Shown here piece by piece: positions 7,984 through 16,664 of a DNA stretch of 64,000 nucleotides. The stretch lies in NCBI RefSeq assembly GCF_001594145.1, contig NZ_LVCF01000035.1:315900-379899 (forward strand). The letters run 5' to 3'. Origin of the DNA: Branchiibius sp. NY16-3462-2 (GTDB lineage: Bacteria > Actinomycetota > Actinomycetes > Actinomycetales > Dermatophilaceae). A program made the translations under genes and the position numbers. The notes under the pieces were generated by a model, which saw only the letters and a program-made list of their open reading frames with translations, was not told where the DNA came from and did no database searches. Each line of letters opens with the position of its first letter. Position 1 is the stretch's first letter.

Positions 7984-8853
7984 GTGACCGCATCCGCACA
8001 TCCCCTCAACGCTGACCCGATTACCGCCGAGTACGCCGCCCTGCGCGTTCGTCGTGACGGCGCCGTGGTGAACGTGACGTTCGACAACCCGCCGGTCAAC
8101 GCACTGAGCGCCGACGTGATGCGGGAGCTGCGCACGCTGCTGCTCGGCGTGCGGGGTGACGAGAGCATCGCGGTGATCGTGTTCGACAGTGCGAATCCCG
8201 AGTTCTTCATCGCGCACGTCGACATGCACCTCGGCGACCAGATGGATCAGCTCGGCCGGCTGGCGGCGCAGGCGCCCGCGGGCGTCAACGTGTTCCAGGC
8301 GACCGGCGAGCTGCTGCGCTCCCAGCCGCAGGTGACGATCGTGAAGCTGGCCGGGATCGCGCGGGGCGGCGGGGCCGAGTTCGTCGGCGCGGCCGACCTG
8401 ACCTTCGCCGCACGCGAGACCGCGCGGATCGGGCAGATTGAGAGCCTCATGGGCATCGTGCCGAGCGGAGGGGGCACCCAGTACCTGCTCGAGCGGGTCG
8501 GACGCAACCGCGCGCTCGAGCTGGTGCTCACGGGCGACGCCATCGACGCCGACACCGCCGCGCTCTACGGATGGATCAATCGAGCGCTGCCCGCCGACGA
8601 GCTCGACGCGTTCGTCGAGCGCACCGCCCGCCGCATCGGGGAGCTGCCGCCCGGAGTCGCGCGCGCGGCGAAGCGCGTGCTCCCGGCGACCACTCCGCTC
8701 GAGGGCTACGAGCGCGAGGAGACCGAGTGGAGCGCGCTCATCGGTCGGCCCGAAACCGAGCGCATCATGCGTGAGAGCCTCGAGCGGGGCGCCCAGACGG
8801 TCGACGGAGAACGCGACCTCGAGGACCTCCTGCGCCGCGTCGCCCGCGGGTAG
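7984..8853 (+). CDS. enoyl-CoA hydratase/isomerase family protein
   Basis: A 289-residue crotonase-superfamily protein. The core includes VTFDNPPVNALS, the oxyanion-hole segment IARGGGAEFVGAADL and the second active-site segment LMGIVPSGGGTQYLLERVG, where family hydratases carry catalytic glutamates. A 20-residue N-terminal lead precedes the fold. The substrate is unknown; single crotonases under HxlR control are often stress- or aromatic-responsive. The GTG start is preceded by GGAG (7975-7978). Sampled 60-base blocks reach 73-80 percent GC, above the roughly 58-70 percent seen in nearby genes, a sign of transfer. The stop lies 40 bases from the dif-like site. Confidence 0.85.
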   Translation: MTASAHPLNADPITAEYAALRVRRDGAVVNVTFDNPPVNALSADVMRELRTLLLGVRGDESIAVIVFDSANPEFFIAHVDMHLGDQMDQLGRLAAQAPAGVNVFQATGELLRSQPQVTIVKLAGIARGGGAEFVGAADLTFAARETARIGQIESLMGIVPSGGGTQYLLERVGRNRALELVLTGDAIDADTAALYGWINRALPADELDAFVERTARRIGELPPGVARAAKRVLPATTPLEGYEREETEWSALIGRPETERIMRESLERGAQTVDGERDLEDLLRRVARG

Positions 8854-8893
8854 GTTCCGTACCGGTGTCGAGTCCTCGGTGACGATTGATTGG

Positions 8894-8921
8894 ATGTCCG
8901 ATAATCTACATTATGTCAAGT
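8894..8921 (+). other. dif: dif-like chromosome dimer resolution site (XerC/XerD target)
   Basis: The 28 bp split into an 11-bp arm ATGTCCGATAA, a 6-bp centre TCTACA and an 11-bp arm TTATGTCAAGT. Against the actinobacterial dif consensus as I recall it (TTSRCCGATAA, TVNACA, TTATGTCAAGT) 26 of 28 positions agree, including the entire right arm and centre. It lies in a 123-bp convergent intergenic gap that is AT-richer than its surroundings. This would place the window at the replication terminus. Confidence 0.8.
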
Positions 8922-8976
8922 TGAATCAAATGCTCCGCGACCTACCCTCTCCCCTCGGGTTCTCACCCCGACTTGA

Positions 8977-9291
8977 TCAGTGCGCCAGTTTCAGGCCAAT
9001 GACGCAGGCGACGATGCCGACCAGGCACACCAGCTTCAACACCGAGACGGGTTCGGCGCCGGTGACCATCGCGTAGATCACCGTGCCCGCGGCGCCGATC
9101 GCCGTCCAGATCGCGTACGCCGTACCGACCGGCAACGTCCGCAGCGCGTAGCCCAGGCCGACCATGCTGGCCACCGCCGCAACCGCGAAGATCGACGTCG
9201 GCAACCACCGGGAGAAGCCTTCGGATTTGCTCAGCGCCGTGGCCCACACCGCTTCGAGCCCACCGGAGAGAATCAGAATCAACCACGCCAT
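8977..9291 (-). CDS. gdx: SMR-family guanidinium exporter (Gdx/SugE type)
   Basis: A 104-residue four-helix small multidrug resistance protein. Glu13 in SGGLEAVWA is the essential coupling acid, and LPVGTAYAIWTAIGA matches the Gdx/SugE branch rather than EmrE. The Gdx branch exports guanidinium in exchange for protons. Function is strongly supported by the guanidine-III riboswitch in the leader. The ATG at 9291 is chosen over an upstream in-frame start (9357) because the upstream extension would lie inside the riboswitch. The gene ends close to the dif-like site. Confidence 0.92.
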   Translation of the reverse strand: MAWLILILSGGLEAVWATALSKSEGFSRWLPTSIFAVAAVASMVGLGYALRTLPVGTAYAIWTAIGAAGTVIYAMVTGAEPVSVLKLVCLVGIVACVIGLKLAH

Positions 9292-9294
9292 CGC

Positions 9295-9314
9295 GGCCAC
9301 GACCTTTCGTGGCC
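9295..9314 (-). promoter_or_regulatory. hairpin presenting or sequestering the gdx ribosome-binding site
   Basis: On the minus strand GGCCACGA (9314-9307), loop AAGG (9306-9303) and TCGTGGCC (9302-9295) form a perfect 8-bp hairpin. The AAGG loop is the only Shine-Dalgarno-like element before the ATG at 9291. The 5' arm shares GGCC with the 3' strand of the riboswitch helix, so aptamer folding and this hairpin compete for the same bases. Confidence 0.6.
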
Positions 9315-9351
9315 GTCTTGTCGCTGTCCGGGTACGGCTCCCTCGTCCGGG
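9311..9351 (-). promoter_or_regulatory. guanidine-III (ykkC-III) riboswitch
   Basis: The minus-strand leader contains, in order, CCGGACGAGG (9350-9341), GCCGTACCCGG (9338-9328) and ACAAGACGGCC (9321-9311). These are the conserved blocks of the guanidine-III class and, from memory, are close to the Thermobifida fusca aptamer. GCCGT pairs with ACGGC to form the main helix, and the 5' CCGG can pair with the loop CCGG as the pseudoknot. It directly precedes the SMR exporter gene, a standard genetic context. Control is probably translational through the adjoining hairpin. Confidence 0.9.
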
Positions 9352-9378
9352 TGCCACGAGCGTGGCCCCTTCATTGTC

Positions 9379-10581
9379 TCAGAGTTCTGCGCGCACCCCT
9401 GCCACCAGTCGCTCGACCTCATCGACGCTGGTGTACGGCGCCAGCGAGATCCGCAAGCCCCCGGACTCCCCCAGCCCCAACGCCCGCGCCGGCTCGTAGG
9501 CGTAGAACGAACCTGCCGGAGCGATCAGCGCTTGTGCGGCCAGCGCGTCGGCGATCGCCGCCGGGTTCGCCTCCGCGAACGTCAGCAATGTGGTCGGCGT
9601 ACGCCGCTGCGCCCGTGAGTGATTCACCACCCGACCGTCAGCAACCAGGTCCGTCAACCCCTCATCCAGTACGCCGAGTAGCTGGCTCTCGTGGGCGGCG
9701 AACGCCTCGTGCGCGGACCGCAGCCGCTCCCTGCGCGACTGCCCCGCACCCCAGGAAGCGATGAAGTCAACTGCGGCGGTTGCGCCGGCCAGTTGTTCGT
9801 ACGGCAGCGTGCCCAACTCGAAACGCTCCGGCGACTCGTCCGTTGACGGAAGCAGCTTGTCCGGTGAAAGCTCCTCCAGCACAGCTGGATTCGCGAGCAA
9901 CACCCCGCAGTGCGGACCGAAGAACTTGTACGGCGAACACACGTAGAAGTCCGCACCCAACGCAGCAACGTCGATGAAGGAGTGCGCCGCGTGATGCACA
10001 CCGTCCACCCAGACGAGGGCATCGGCGTCGTGCGCTGCCGCAGCGATGGCCGCCACGTCCGGGCGTGAACCGATCAGGTTCGACGCGCCCGTCACCGCCA
10101 CCAACCGCGTGCACGGCGTGATGGCCGACTCCAATGACTCGGCCGTGAACTGCCCCGTCGCCGGATCCAGCTCCAACCACCGAACGACCACCCCAGCACG
10201 CTCGGCCGCGATCGCCCACGGCCGCACGTTGCAGTCGTGATCCAGTTGCGACAGCACGATCTCATCGCCGCTCCCCCAGGTACGCGCCAGCGTCCGGGAG
10301 AAGTCGAAGGTGAGCGCGGTGGCCGAGCGGCCGTGCACGATACCGGCCGTGGGCACCCCGCCCAGGTCGCCGTACGCCGACCTGAACTCCTCGACGCACC
10401 GCGCAGCGTTCCGGGCGGCCAGGCTGCCCGCTCCACGGTTCGACAACGGTGCACGCAGGGCACCCGCGATCGCGTCGGCGACGGATGCCGGCGTCTGGGT
10501 GCCGCCCGCACCGTCGAAATACGCCTCACCGGCGGCCAGGGCCGGGAACTGGGATCGGAACGCGGCGACGTCGAAGGTCAT
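9379..10581 (-). CDS. cysteine desulfurase-like PLP enzyme (class V aminotransferase fold)
   Basis: A 400-residue PLP-dependent protein. The cofactor lysine is Lys219 in CSPYKFFGPHCG and the PLP-ring aspartate is in WVDGVHHAAH. It matches the cysteine-desulfurase-like subfamily, which keeps the class V fold but has diverged from IscS/SufS. No cysteine-containing active-site loop of the IscS kind is obvious near the C-terminus, so desulfurase activity is uncertain. The gene stands alone between gdx and the S53 protease gene. A CAGGGT hexamer lies six bases before the ATG, a weak match to the leaderless pattern seen elsewhere in the window. Confidence 0.8.
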   Translation of the reverse strand: MTFDVAAFRSQFPALAAGEAYFDGAGGTQTPASVADAIAGALRAPLSNRGAGSLAARNAARCVEEFRSAYGDLGGVPTAGIVHGRSATALTFDFSRTLARTWGSGDEIVLSQLDHDCNVRPWAIAAERAGVVVRWLELDPATGQFTAESLESAITPCTRLVAVTGASNLIGSRPDVAAIAAAAHDADALVWVDGVHHAAHSFIDVAALGADFYVCSPYKFFGPHCGVLLANPAVLEELSPDKLLPSTDESPERFELGTLPYEQLAGATAAVDFIASWGAGQSRRERLRSAHEAFAAHESQLLGVLDEGLTDLVADGRVVNHSRAQRRTPTTLLTFAEANPAAIADALAAQALIAPAGSFYAYEPARALGLGESGGLRISLAPYTSVDEVERLVAGVRAEL

Positions 10582-10784
10582 CCTGCGACCCTGTCACATC
10601 GTGGTGTTCCCAGCGAAAACTCAGCCTCACTCAAGGTTGGATTCAGGTGAATCTGTATGCGCCGCAATGTTTTTCGTTTTCGTAATCCATAGCGGCAATT
10701 CGGCCAAATCGCGGCCCCCCGACAGGTAACTTGCCGGAGGTGTGCCATATCGACGCACTATCCAACAGATCGAGGACAGACAGT

Positions 10785-12800
10785 ATGGGACTGCGCAACA
10801 ACCGGCGGCGGACATCGCAACAGATGGCTGCCGTCACCGTCACTCTCGCCCTGAGCGTCGCCGGAGCCGCGGCCGCGAACGCGTCGGTCACGGCCGATGG
10901 GTCCATCAAGTACCCCGGGTCGGTCCCCAAATGGGCGGTCACCGCCCAGGACGCCGGAGCCGCACCCGCGGACGACACCGTCGAGGGTGAGATCTACCTG
11001 AACCTGCAGGACAAGCAGGGCGCCGAGACCCTCGCGACTGCGGTCTCCACCCCGGGTAGCCCGCTCTACCGCCACCCCCTGTCCCCCAGCCAGTGGATCA
11101 GCCGCTTCTCCCCCACTGCCGGTGAGTACGCGACCGTGGTGAACAAACTGAAGTCCGAAGGCCTCACGATCACCGGCACGCCGGCGAGTCGGCTGTACGT
11201 CGTGTTCCGCGGAACCGCCGACCAGGTCAATGCCGCCTTCTCCACCTCGATGCACCTCTACCACCACGCGGGCACCCGCCTTGCCGCACCTGCCAAGGCG
11301 CCCGCGCTGCCCTCGAGCATCGCCAAACTGGTGAGCGCGGTGAGCCTGGACCAGTCTCGTCTGCAGACCCGGCCGAACCTGGTCTCGCCGGGCCACGTGG
11401 ACAAGACCGCGGGCTCCTCGAGCCTGAACAAGTCAAAGGCGCAGGCCCAGAGCAAGCTGCGCTCGCAGACGACGCCGTCCACCACGGCCGCGTGCTCGCA
11501 GTACTGGGGCCAGTACACCGCCTCGGTGCCGGCCGCCTACAACGGTCAGACGTCGTACCCGACCAACATCTGTGGCTACGACGCCAAGCAGCTGCGCTCG
11601 GGGTACAACCTCAACACCTGGAACAGCCTGGGCGTTAACGGTTCTGGCCAGACGGTCGCGATCACCGACGCCTACGCCTCACCCACCATCGTCTCCGACA
11701 CCAACGCGCTGGCGGCACAGAGCGGCGAGCCCGCGCTGGGCGCCGGTCAGTACCAGCAGATCGTCCCCAGCACCTTCTACGACGAAGAGGCCTGTGGCGG
11801 TCCCAGCGGTTGGCAGGGTGAGCAGTCTCTCGACGTGCAGGCCGTCCACTCCCTCGCCCCGAAGACCAACATCCTCTACGTCGGCGGCTCCAACTGCGGC
11901 GGCGGTCTCGACATCGCGCTGTCGACGATCATCGACCGGAAGCTGGCCACGGTCGTGAGCAACAGCTGGGGTGACGTCGGTGAGGATGTCCCGGCCGAGG
12001 TCCTCGCGGGTGAGCAGAACATCTTCGTGCAGGCTGCCGGCGAGGGTATCGGCCTGTACTTCTCCAGCGGTGACAACGGCGACGAGGCTGCTGCGCTGGG
12101 CACTGCCGAGCCGGACTTCCCTGCGTCCGACCCGTTCGTCACCTCCGTCGGCGGCACGTCGATGGGTATCGACAAGAAGGGCAAGCTGGCCGTCGAAACC
12201 GGTTGGGGCACTGCGTACCAGCGGATCCTGGACAACGCCGACGGGACCTCCAGCTACGCCGGCGCGTTGCCGGGTGCGTTCGGGGGCGGCGCCGGCGGCG
12301 GGGTCAGCACCCTGTTCGCCGAGCCGGCCTACCAGAAGGGCGTCGTGCCCAACTCGCTGTCCGGTGGCAAGCGCGTCTCCCCGGACGTGTCGGCCCTGGC
12401 CGACCCGTACACCGGTTTCCAGATCGGGATCAGCCCGATCACCGATGACGGCACGTTGGCGACCGCGGACTACGAGAACGAGACGTACGGCGGCACCTCC
12501 TTGGCCTCGCCGCTCACCGCCGCGATGGTGGCGCTCTCGCAGCAGTTGACCCACGGCAGTGTCGGTTTCGCCAACCCGACGCTCTACACGCTGGATCGTT
12601 TCCTGCCCGGGTCGTTCCGCGACGTCAAGCCCTCGAGCACGCCCGTTGCGGTGGAGTACACCTCCGCCTCGAGCGGTCACCGGTTCTTGATCACCATGGA
12701 CAAGGACACCTCCTTGACCACGACCGCCGGCTACGACGACGTCACCGGTATGGGTGCGATGTCCTTCAGCCTGGCCCAGCTGCTGGGTCACGGTCGCTGA
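10785..12800 (+). CDS. secreted S53-family (sedolisin/pro-kumamolisin) serine protease
   Basis: A 671-residue acid-type serine-carboxyl peptidase. It has a signal peptide (basic MGLRNNRRR, then a hydrophobic stretch ending near AAAANA), an activation pro-domain to about residue 220, and the catalytic domain. Catalytic residues are Glu346 and Asp350 in GWQGEQSLDVQ, Ser572 in YGGTSLASP, and oxyanion Asp430 in SSGDNGDE. The ATG at 10785 is preferred to upstream in-frame codons because CGAGG lies nine bases before it and the signal peptide begins there. The 203-bp upstream gap holds a 14-bp inverted repeat (GATTC, AGGT, GAATC at 10640-10653) in an AT-richer stretch, a possible operator. Confidence 0.93.
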   Translation: MGLRNNRRRTSQQMAAVTVTLALSVAGAAAANASVTADGSIKYPGSVPKWAVTAQDAGAAPADDTVEGEIYLNLQDKQGAETLATAVSTPGSPLYRHPLSPSQWISRFSPTAGEYATVVNKLKSEGLTITGTPASRLYVVFRGTADQVNAAFSTSMHLYHHAGTRLAAPAKAPALPSSIAKLVSAVSLDQSRLQTRPNLVSPGHVDKTAGSSSLNKSKAQAQSKLRSQTTPSTTAACSQYWGQYTASVPAAYNGQTSYPTNICGYDAKQLRSGYNLNTWNSLGVNGSGQTVAITDAYASPTIVSDTNALAAQSGEPALGAGQYQQIVPSTFYDEEACGGPSGWQGEQSLDVQAVHSLAPKTNILYVGGSNCGGGLDIALSTIIDRKLATVVSNSWGDVGEDVPAEVLAGEQNIFVQAAGEGIGLYFSSGDNGDEAAALGTAEPDFPASDPFVTSVGGTSMGIDKKGKLAVETGWGTAYQRILDNADGTSSYAGALPGAFGGGAGGGVSTLFAEPAYQKGVVPNSLSGGKRVSPDVSALADPYTGFQIGISPITDDGTLATADYENETYGGTSLASPLTAAMVALSQQLTHGSVGFANPTLYTLDRFLPGSFRDVKPSSTPVAVEYTSASSGHRFLITMDKDTSLTTTAGYDDVTGMGAMSFSLAQLLGHGR

Positions 12801-12825
12801 CCGGATCGGCGCATTGAATCGACGT

Positions 12826-12849
12826 GGGGCCGGGCAGTCGCCCGGCCCC
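12826..12849 (+). terminator. strong GC hairpin terminator after the S53 protease gene
   Basis: A perfect 10-bp stem, GGGGCCGGGC and GCCCGGCCCC, with an AGTC loop lies 25 bases after the protease stop codon. No U-tract follows, as is common for actinobacterial terminators. Confidence 0.65.
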
Positions 12850-12964
12850 GCGACACGTTGCGGTCGATTTCCCACCGCATCAGGCACCGGCGCGGCACAC
12901 TAAGGGCTGCAGCTGCCCCCGCCGGAGTGGGTCCCCCGGCCAACCGCGGAAGGACGCACGCGCC

Positions 12965-14551
12965 ATGCCCGAAGGTTATGAACCCCTCGACGACGAAGCT
13001 CATCTGGCGAGCCTGGGGTACAAACAGGAGTTGTCGCGCAACTGGTCGGGGTTCTCCAACTTCGCCATCTCGTTCTCGATCATCTCGATCCTGGCCGGCT
13101 GCTTCACCAGCTTCGGTCTGGGGTGGAACAACGGCGGACCTGCGGCCATCGCCTGGGGCTGGCCGATCGTGGCTGCCTTCATCATGGTCATCGGCTTCTG
13201 TATGTCCGAGCTGGTGTCGGCATACCCCACCTCGGGCGGAATCTATTGGTGGGCAAGCAAACTCGGCGGTCCGAAGGCCGGCTTCTTCACCGGTTGGCTG
13301 AATCTGATCGGACTGCTGGCGATCGATGCGTCGGTTGCCTACGGTTGCGCGAGTTTCTTCGATACCTTCATCGGGTACTACAGCGATTCGTGGGCTTCGA
13401 GCTATTCGCTGACCCGCGTTTTCATCGAGTTCATCGTGATCCTGGCCCTCGCCGCAGCCATCAACATCTTCTCCAGCCACCTGCTCGCGATCCTGAACAA
13501 CATCTCGGTGTGGTGGCATGTCATCGGCTCGCTCGTCGTGGTCGCGATCCTGTGGTTCTTCCTGAAGTCCGGCGCCCACCACGCGTCCCTCTCAGACGTC
13601 TTCACCAAGACGATCAACAACACCGGCTTCTTCGGCGGTCACACCAGCGGATGGGGATTCCTGCTCTACGTCCTGCCGCTGTCGGCCATCCTCACGCAGT
13701 ACACGATCACCGGTTATGACGCCTCGGTGCACCTGTCTGAGGAAACCAAGTCAGCCGCCAACTCCGCGGCGCGCGGCATCTGGCGATCCATCTTCTACTC
13801 CGCCATCGGCGGCTGGATTCTGCTGCTGAGTTTCCTGTTCGCGGTGCAGGATTCGGACAAGGTCAGCGAAGGCGGTGGGTCGGTGTTCGCGATCTTCGGC
13901 CAGGCACTCGACCCCAAGGTCGCCGGTCTGGTCGTGCTGATCTCCACCGCGGGACAGTTCTTCTGCACCTGCGCCTGCATGACCTCCACCAGCCGGATGT
14001 TCTTCGCCTTCAGTCGGGACCGGGCCGTCCCCGGCTCCCGGTACTGGTCCAGGCTGAACGCCAACAAGGTTCCGGTCTACGCGGTGATCGCTGCTGCGGT
14101 GATCGCTCTGCTGCTGACGCTGCCGGCATTGGTGAAGGTCGACGTGAACGGCGCTCCGGTGCCGGTCGCGTTCTTCGCGGTCGTGTCGATCGGTGTCATC
14201 GGCCTGTACCTGTCCTTCGGCATCCCGATCTTCCTGCGCTGGCGAGCCGGGTCGAACTTCAAGGTCGGCTCGTGGAACAACGGCATCAAGTACCGCTGGA
14301 TGAACCTGGTGGCCGTCATCGAGATCACGGTGATGTCGATCGTCGGTCTACTGCCCACCCTGAACGTCGGAGTCCCCTGGGTCGACGGCTTCTCGATGAA
14401 GTACGTCAACTACGCCATCATCGTGGTCCCGGTGGCGCTTCTGCTGTTGTGGATCTACTGGCACGTCTCGGTCAAGCACTGGTTCACTGGACCGGTCACC
14501 ACCATCGAGTCAGCGGCCACTGACTCCGAACCGGAGCCGACCACGACGTGA
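12965..14551 (+). CDS. APC-superfamily amino acid/amine permease, probably for ethanolamine
   Basis: A 528-residue permease with about twelve hydrophobic segments. The N-terminal motif LSRNWSGFSNFAISFSIISI and FTSFGLGWNNGGP belong to the GABA/choline-type branch of the APC superfamily. The downstream eutB overlaps by 4 bases (GTGA), followed by eutC with the same coupling, which points to ethanolamine as substrate; this is inference from context. The ATG at 12965 has a GGAAGG ribosome-binding site eight bases or so upstream and follows the protease terminator, so a new operon starts here. Confidence 0.85.
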   Translation: MPEGYEPLDDEAHLASLGYKQELSRNWSGFSNFAISFSIISILAGCFTSFGLGWNNGGPAAIAWGWPIVAAFIMVIGFCMSELVSAYPTSGGIYWWASKLGGPKAGFFTGWLNLIGLLAIDASVAYGCASFFDTFIGYYSDSWASSYSLTRVFIEFIVILALAAAINIFSSHLLAILNNISVWWHVIGSLVVVAILWFFLKSGAHHASLSDVFTKTINNTGFFGGHTSGWGFLLYVLPLSAILTQYTITGYDASVHLSEETKSAANSAARGIWRSIFYSAIGGWILLLSFLFAVQDSDKVSEGGGSVFAIFGQALDPKVAGLVVLISTAGQFFCTCACMTSTSRMFFAFSRDRAVPGSRYWSRLNANKVPVYAVIAAAVIALLLTLPALVKVDVNGAPVPVAFFAVVSIGVIGLYLSFGIPIFLRWRAGSNFKVGSWNNGIKYRWMNLVAVIEITVMSIVGLLPTLNVGVPWVDGFSMKYVNYAIIVVPVALLLLWIYWHVSVKHWFTGPVTTIESAATDSEPEPTTT

Positions 14552-15945
14552 AGTACCGCCAGACGATCAACCAGCGCAGCTACGAGTTCGACGGGCTGGT
14601 CGACGTCCTTGCCAAGGCGACGCCCCTGCGTTCGGGCGACGTGCTGGCTGGCTGCGCGGCGGAGTCGGGTGCGGAACGCGCTGCGGCGCAATGGGTTCTG
14701 GCCGACCTGCCACTGTCCCTGTTCCTCTCCGAGTACGTCGTGCCACCCGAGACCGACGACGTCACCCGGCTGATCCTGTCGGCTCACGATCCTGGCGCGT
14801 TCGAACCCGTCGCCGCGTTGACCGTCGGCGGGTTCCGGGAATGGTTACTGGAGACGGTGGGTCGCGGTGACCACGCGTCGCTGATCGCCCTGCGTGACGG
14901 GCTGACACCCGAGATGGCGGCGGCCGTCAGCAAGATCATGCGTAACCAGGACCTGATCGCCGTCGCTGCCGCCTGCCAGGTCACCACCGCATTCCGCGAC
15001 ACGATCGGTCTGCCCGGGCGGTTCTCCACCCGGTTGCAACCCAACCATCCGACCGACGACCGCACCGGGATCGCGGCCAGCGTGCTCGACGGACTGCTGC
15101 TCGGGTCCGGCGACGCGGTCATCGGGATCAATCCCGCGTCGGACAATCCCCGCACCGTCGCCGATCTCCTCCGACTCCTCGACGACATCATCACCCGCTA
15201 CGAGATCCCCACCCAGTCGTGCGTCCTCACCCACGTCACGACGACCCTGGAGTTGATCGCCGCCGGCGCGCCGGTCGATCTCGTCTTCCAGTCGATCGCC
15301 GGAACCCAACGCGCCAACGAGGGGTTCGGTGTCGAGCTGCCAACTCTGGCAGAGGCTCTCAAAGCGGCCCGCTCTCTGCACCGGGGCTCTGTCGGCAACA
15401 ACGTCATGTACTTCGAAACCGGTCAGGGAGCGGCACTGTCCGCCGACGCCCACTGGGGAACCGACGGTCGGCCGGTCGACCAGCAGACTCTCGAAGCACG
15501 CGCTTACGGGGTGGCAAGGGCGTTCGAACCGCTGCTGGTCAACACCGTCGTCGGCTTCATCGGACCGGAGTACCTCTACGACGGCAAGCAGATCATCCGG
15601 GCCGGCTTGGAGGATCACTTCTGCGGCAAGCTCCTGGGACTCCCGATGGGCGTGGACGTCTGCTACACCAATCACGCCGAAGCCGACCAGGACGATATGG
15701 ACACCCTGCTCACGCTGCTGGGAGCGGCCGGTTGCACCTACGTCATGGGTGTCCCGGGCGCGGATGACGTGATGCTCGGCTACCAGTCGACCTCCTTCCA
15801 CGACGCGCTCTACCTGCGTCAGGTGCTCGGCAAGCGGCCGGCACCGGAGTTCGAGGCCTGGTTGGACCGGTTGGGTCTGCTGGCCGCCGACGGAAGTATC
15901 CGGGCCGTCGAACCGGGTACCAGCCCGCTGCGGGAGTTGGCGTGA
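14548..15945 (+). CDS. eutB: ethanolamine ammonia-lyase large subunit
   Basis: A 465-residue catalytic subunit of the adenosylcobalamin-dependent lyase that splits ethanolamine into acetaldehyde and ammonia. Conserved EutB segments include LQPNHPTDDRTGI, FQSIAGTQRANEGFGV, VMYFETGQGAALSADAHWG and MGVDVCYTNHAEADQDDM. Length is normal. Translation is coupled at both ends through GTGA overlaps. No microcompartment shell genes, EutA reactivase or B12-responsive RNA are visible nearby, so this is a minimal cytosolic system. Confidence 0.96.
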   Translation: MKYRQTINQRSYEFDGLVDVLAKATPLRSGDVLAGCAAESGAERAAAQWVLADLPLSLFLSEYVVPPETDDVTRLILSAHDPGAFEPVAALTVGGFREWLLETVGRGDHASLIALRDGLTPEMAAAVSKIMRNQDLIAVAAACQVTTAFRDTIGLPGRFSTRLQPNHPTDDRTGIAASVLDGLLLGSGDAVIGINPASDNPRTVADLLRLLDDIITRYEIPTQSCVLTHVTTTLELIAAGAPVDLVFQSIAGTQRANEGFGVELPTLAEALKAARSLHRGSVGNNVMYFETGQGAALSADAHWGTDGRPVDQQTLEARAYGVARAFEPLLVNTVVGFIGPEYLYDGKQIIRAGLEDHFCGKLLGLPMGVDVCYTNHAEADQDDMDTLLTLLGAAGCTYVMGVPGADDVMLGYQSTSFHDALYLRQVLGKRPAPEFEAWLDRLGLLAADGSIRAVEPGTSPLRELA

Positions 15946-16664
15946 CGGATCTGTGGGAACGACTGCGGACCCACACCCCTGCGCGGATCGGTATTGGCCG
16001 GTCCGGGTCCGGAACACCCACGGCTGCAGTGCTTTCCGCGACAGCTGCGCATGCCGCGGCTCGTGACGCAGTCCATGCGGAGTTGGATGTGCCCACGTTG
16101 CAGCGTGAGCTCGAAGGGCTCGGACTCGGCCCCGCGCTGGTGGTGCCCTCGGCGGCGCCGGACCGATCGACGTACCTGACCCGGCCGGATCTGGGCCGCA
16201 CCCCCGGCGGTAACTTGCCGCAGCCAGGCGATGCGGAGCTGGCGGTGGTCGTCGCGGACGGCTTGAGCGCGGTCGCGACGCAGACGCACGCCGTACCGCT
16301 CCTGCAGGCCCTGCTCCCCCTGCTGGACTCCCCCACCACGGTCGCTGCACCAGTCGTCGCGACCCAGGCGCGAGTCGCGCTCGGTGACCACATCGGGCAG
16401 GCACTGGGTGCCCGGTTGGTGCTGGTGCTGATCGGGGAACGCCCCGGACTGTCCGCGGCGGACTCACTCGGTGCCTATCTCACCTGGCAACCGCAACCGG
16501 GGATCCTGGACTCGGCGCGTAACTGCGTCTCCAACATCCGGCCGCCACACGGCCTGGATTACGACACGGCCGCCCGCACCATCGCCGCGCTGATCTCCGG
16601 GGCGCGGCAACTGGGCGCGACCGGCGTGCGGTTGAAGGACCTGACCGGTTCCCTAGCGCCCTGA
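15942..16664 (+). CDS. eutC: ethanolamine ammonia-lyase small subunit
   Basis: A 240-residue partner of EutB that completes the cobalamin-binding site. Recognisable elements are TPARIGIGRSGSGTPT at the N-terminus, VVVADGLSAVA, LIGERPGLSAADSLGAYLTW and the C-terminal NCVSNIRPPHGLDYD. The GTG start overlaps the eutB stop. The 3' end overlaps the convergent exporter gene by 12 bases, with no terminator between them. Confidence 0.96.
   Translation: MTDLWERLRTHTPARIGIGRSGSGTPTAAVLSATAAHAAARDAVHAELDVPTLQRELEGLGLGPALVVPSAAPDRSTYLTRPDLGRTPGGNLPQPGDAELAVVVADGLSAVATQTHAVPLLQALLPLLDSPTTVAAPVVATQARVALGDHIGQALGARLVLVLIGERPGLSAADSLGAYLTWQPQPGILDSARNCVSNIRPPHGLDYDTAARTIAALISGARQLGATGVRLKDLTGSLAP

Noticed and set aside
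9292..9357. N-terminal extension of the SMR exporter from 9357
   Set aside because: The extension is Arg-rich, unlike any SMR protein, and lies in the guanidine-III riboswitch.
12801..12964. Cobalamin riboswitch before the ethanolamine operon
   Set aside because: The 164-bp gap contains a terminator hairpin but no B12-box-like sequence.
14845..16467. 540-codon minus-strand open frame over eutB/eutC
   Set aside because: Fully antisense to well-recognised eutB and eutC; low-complexity composition, typical shadow of high-GC coding DNA.
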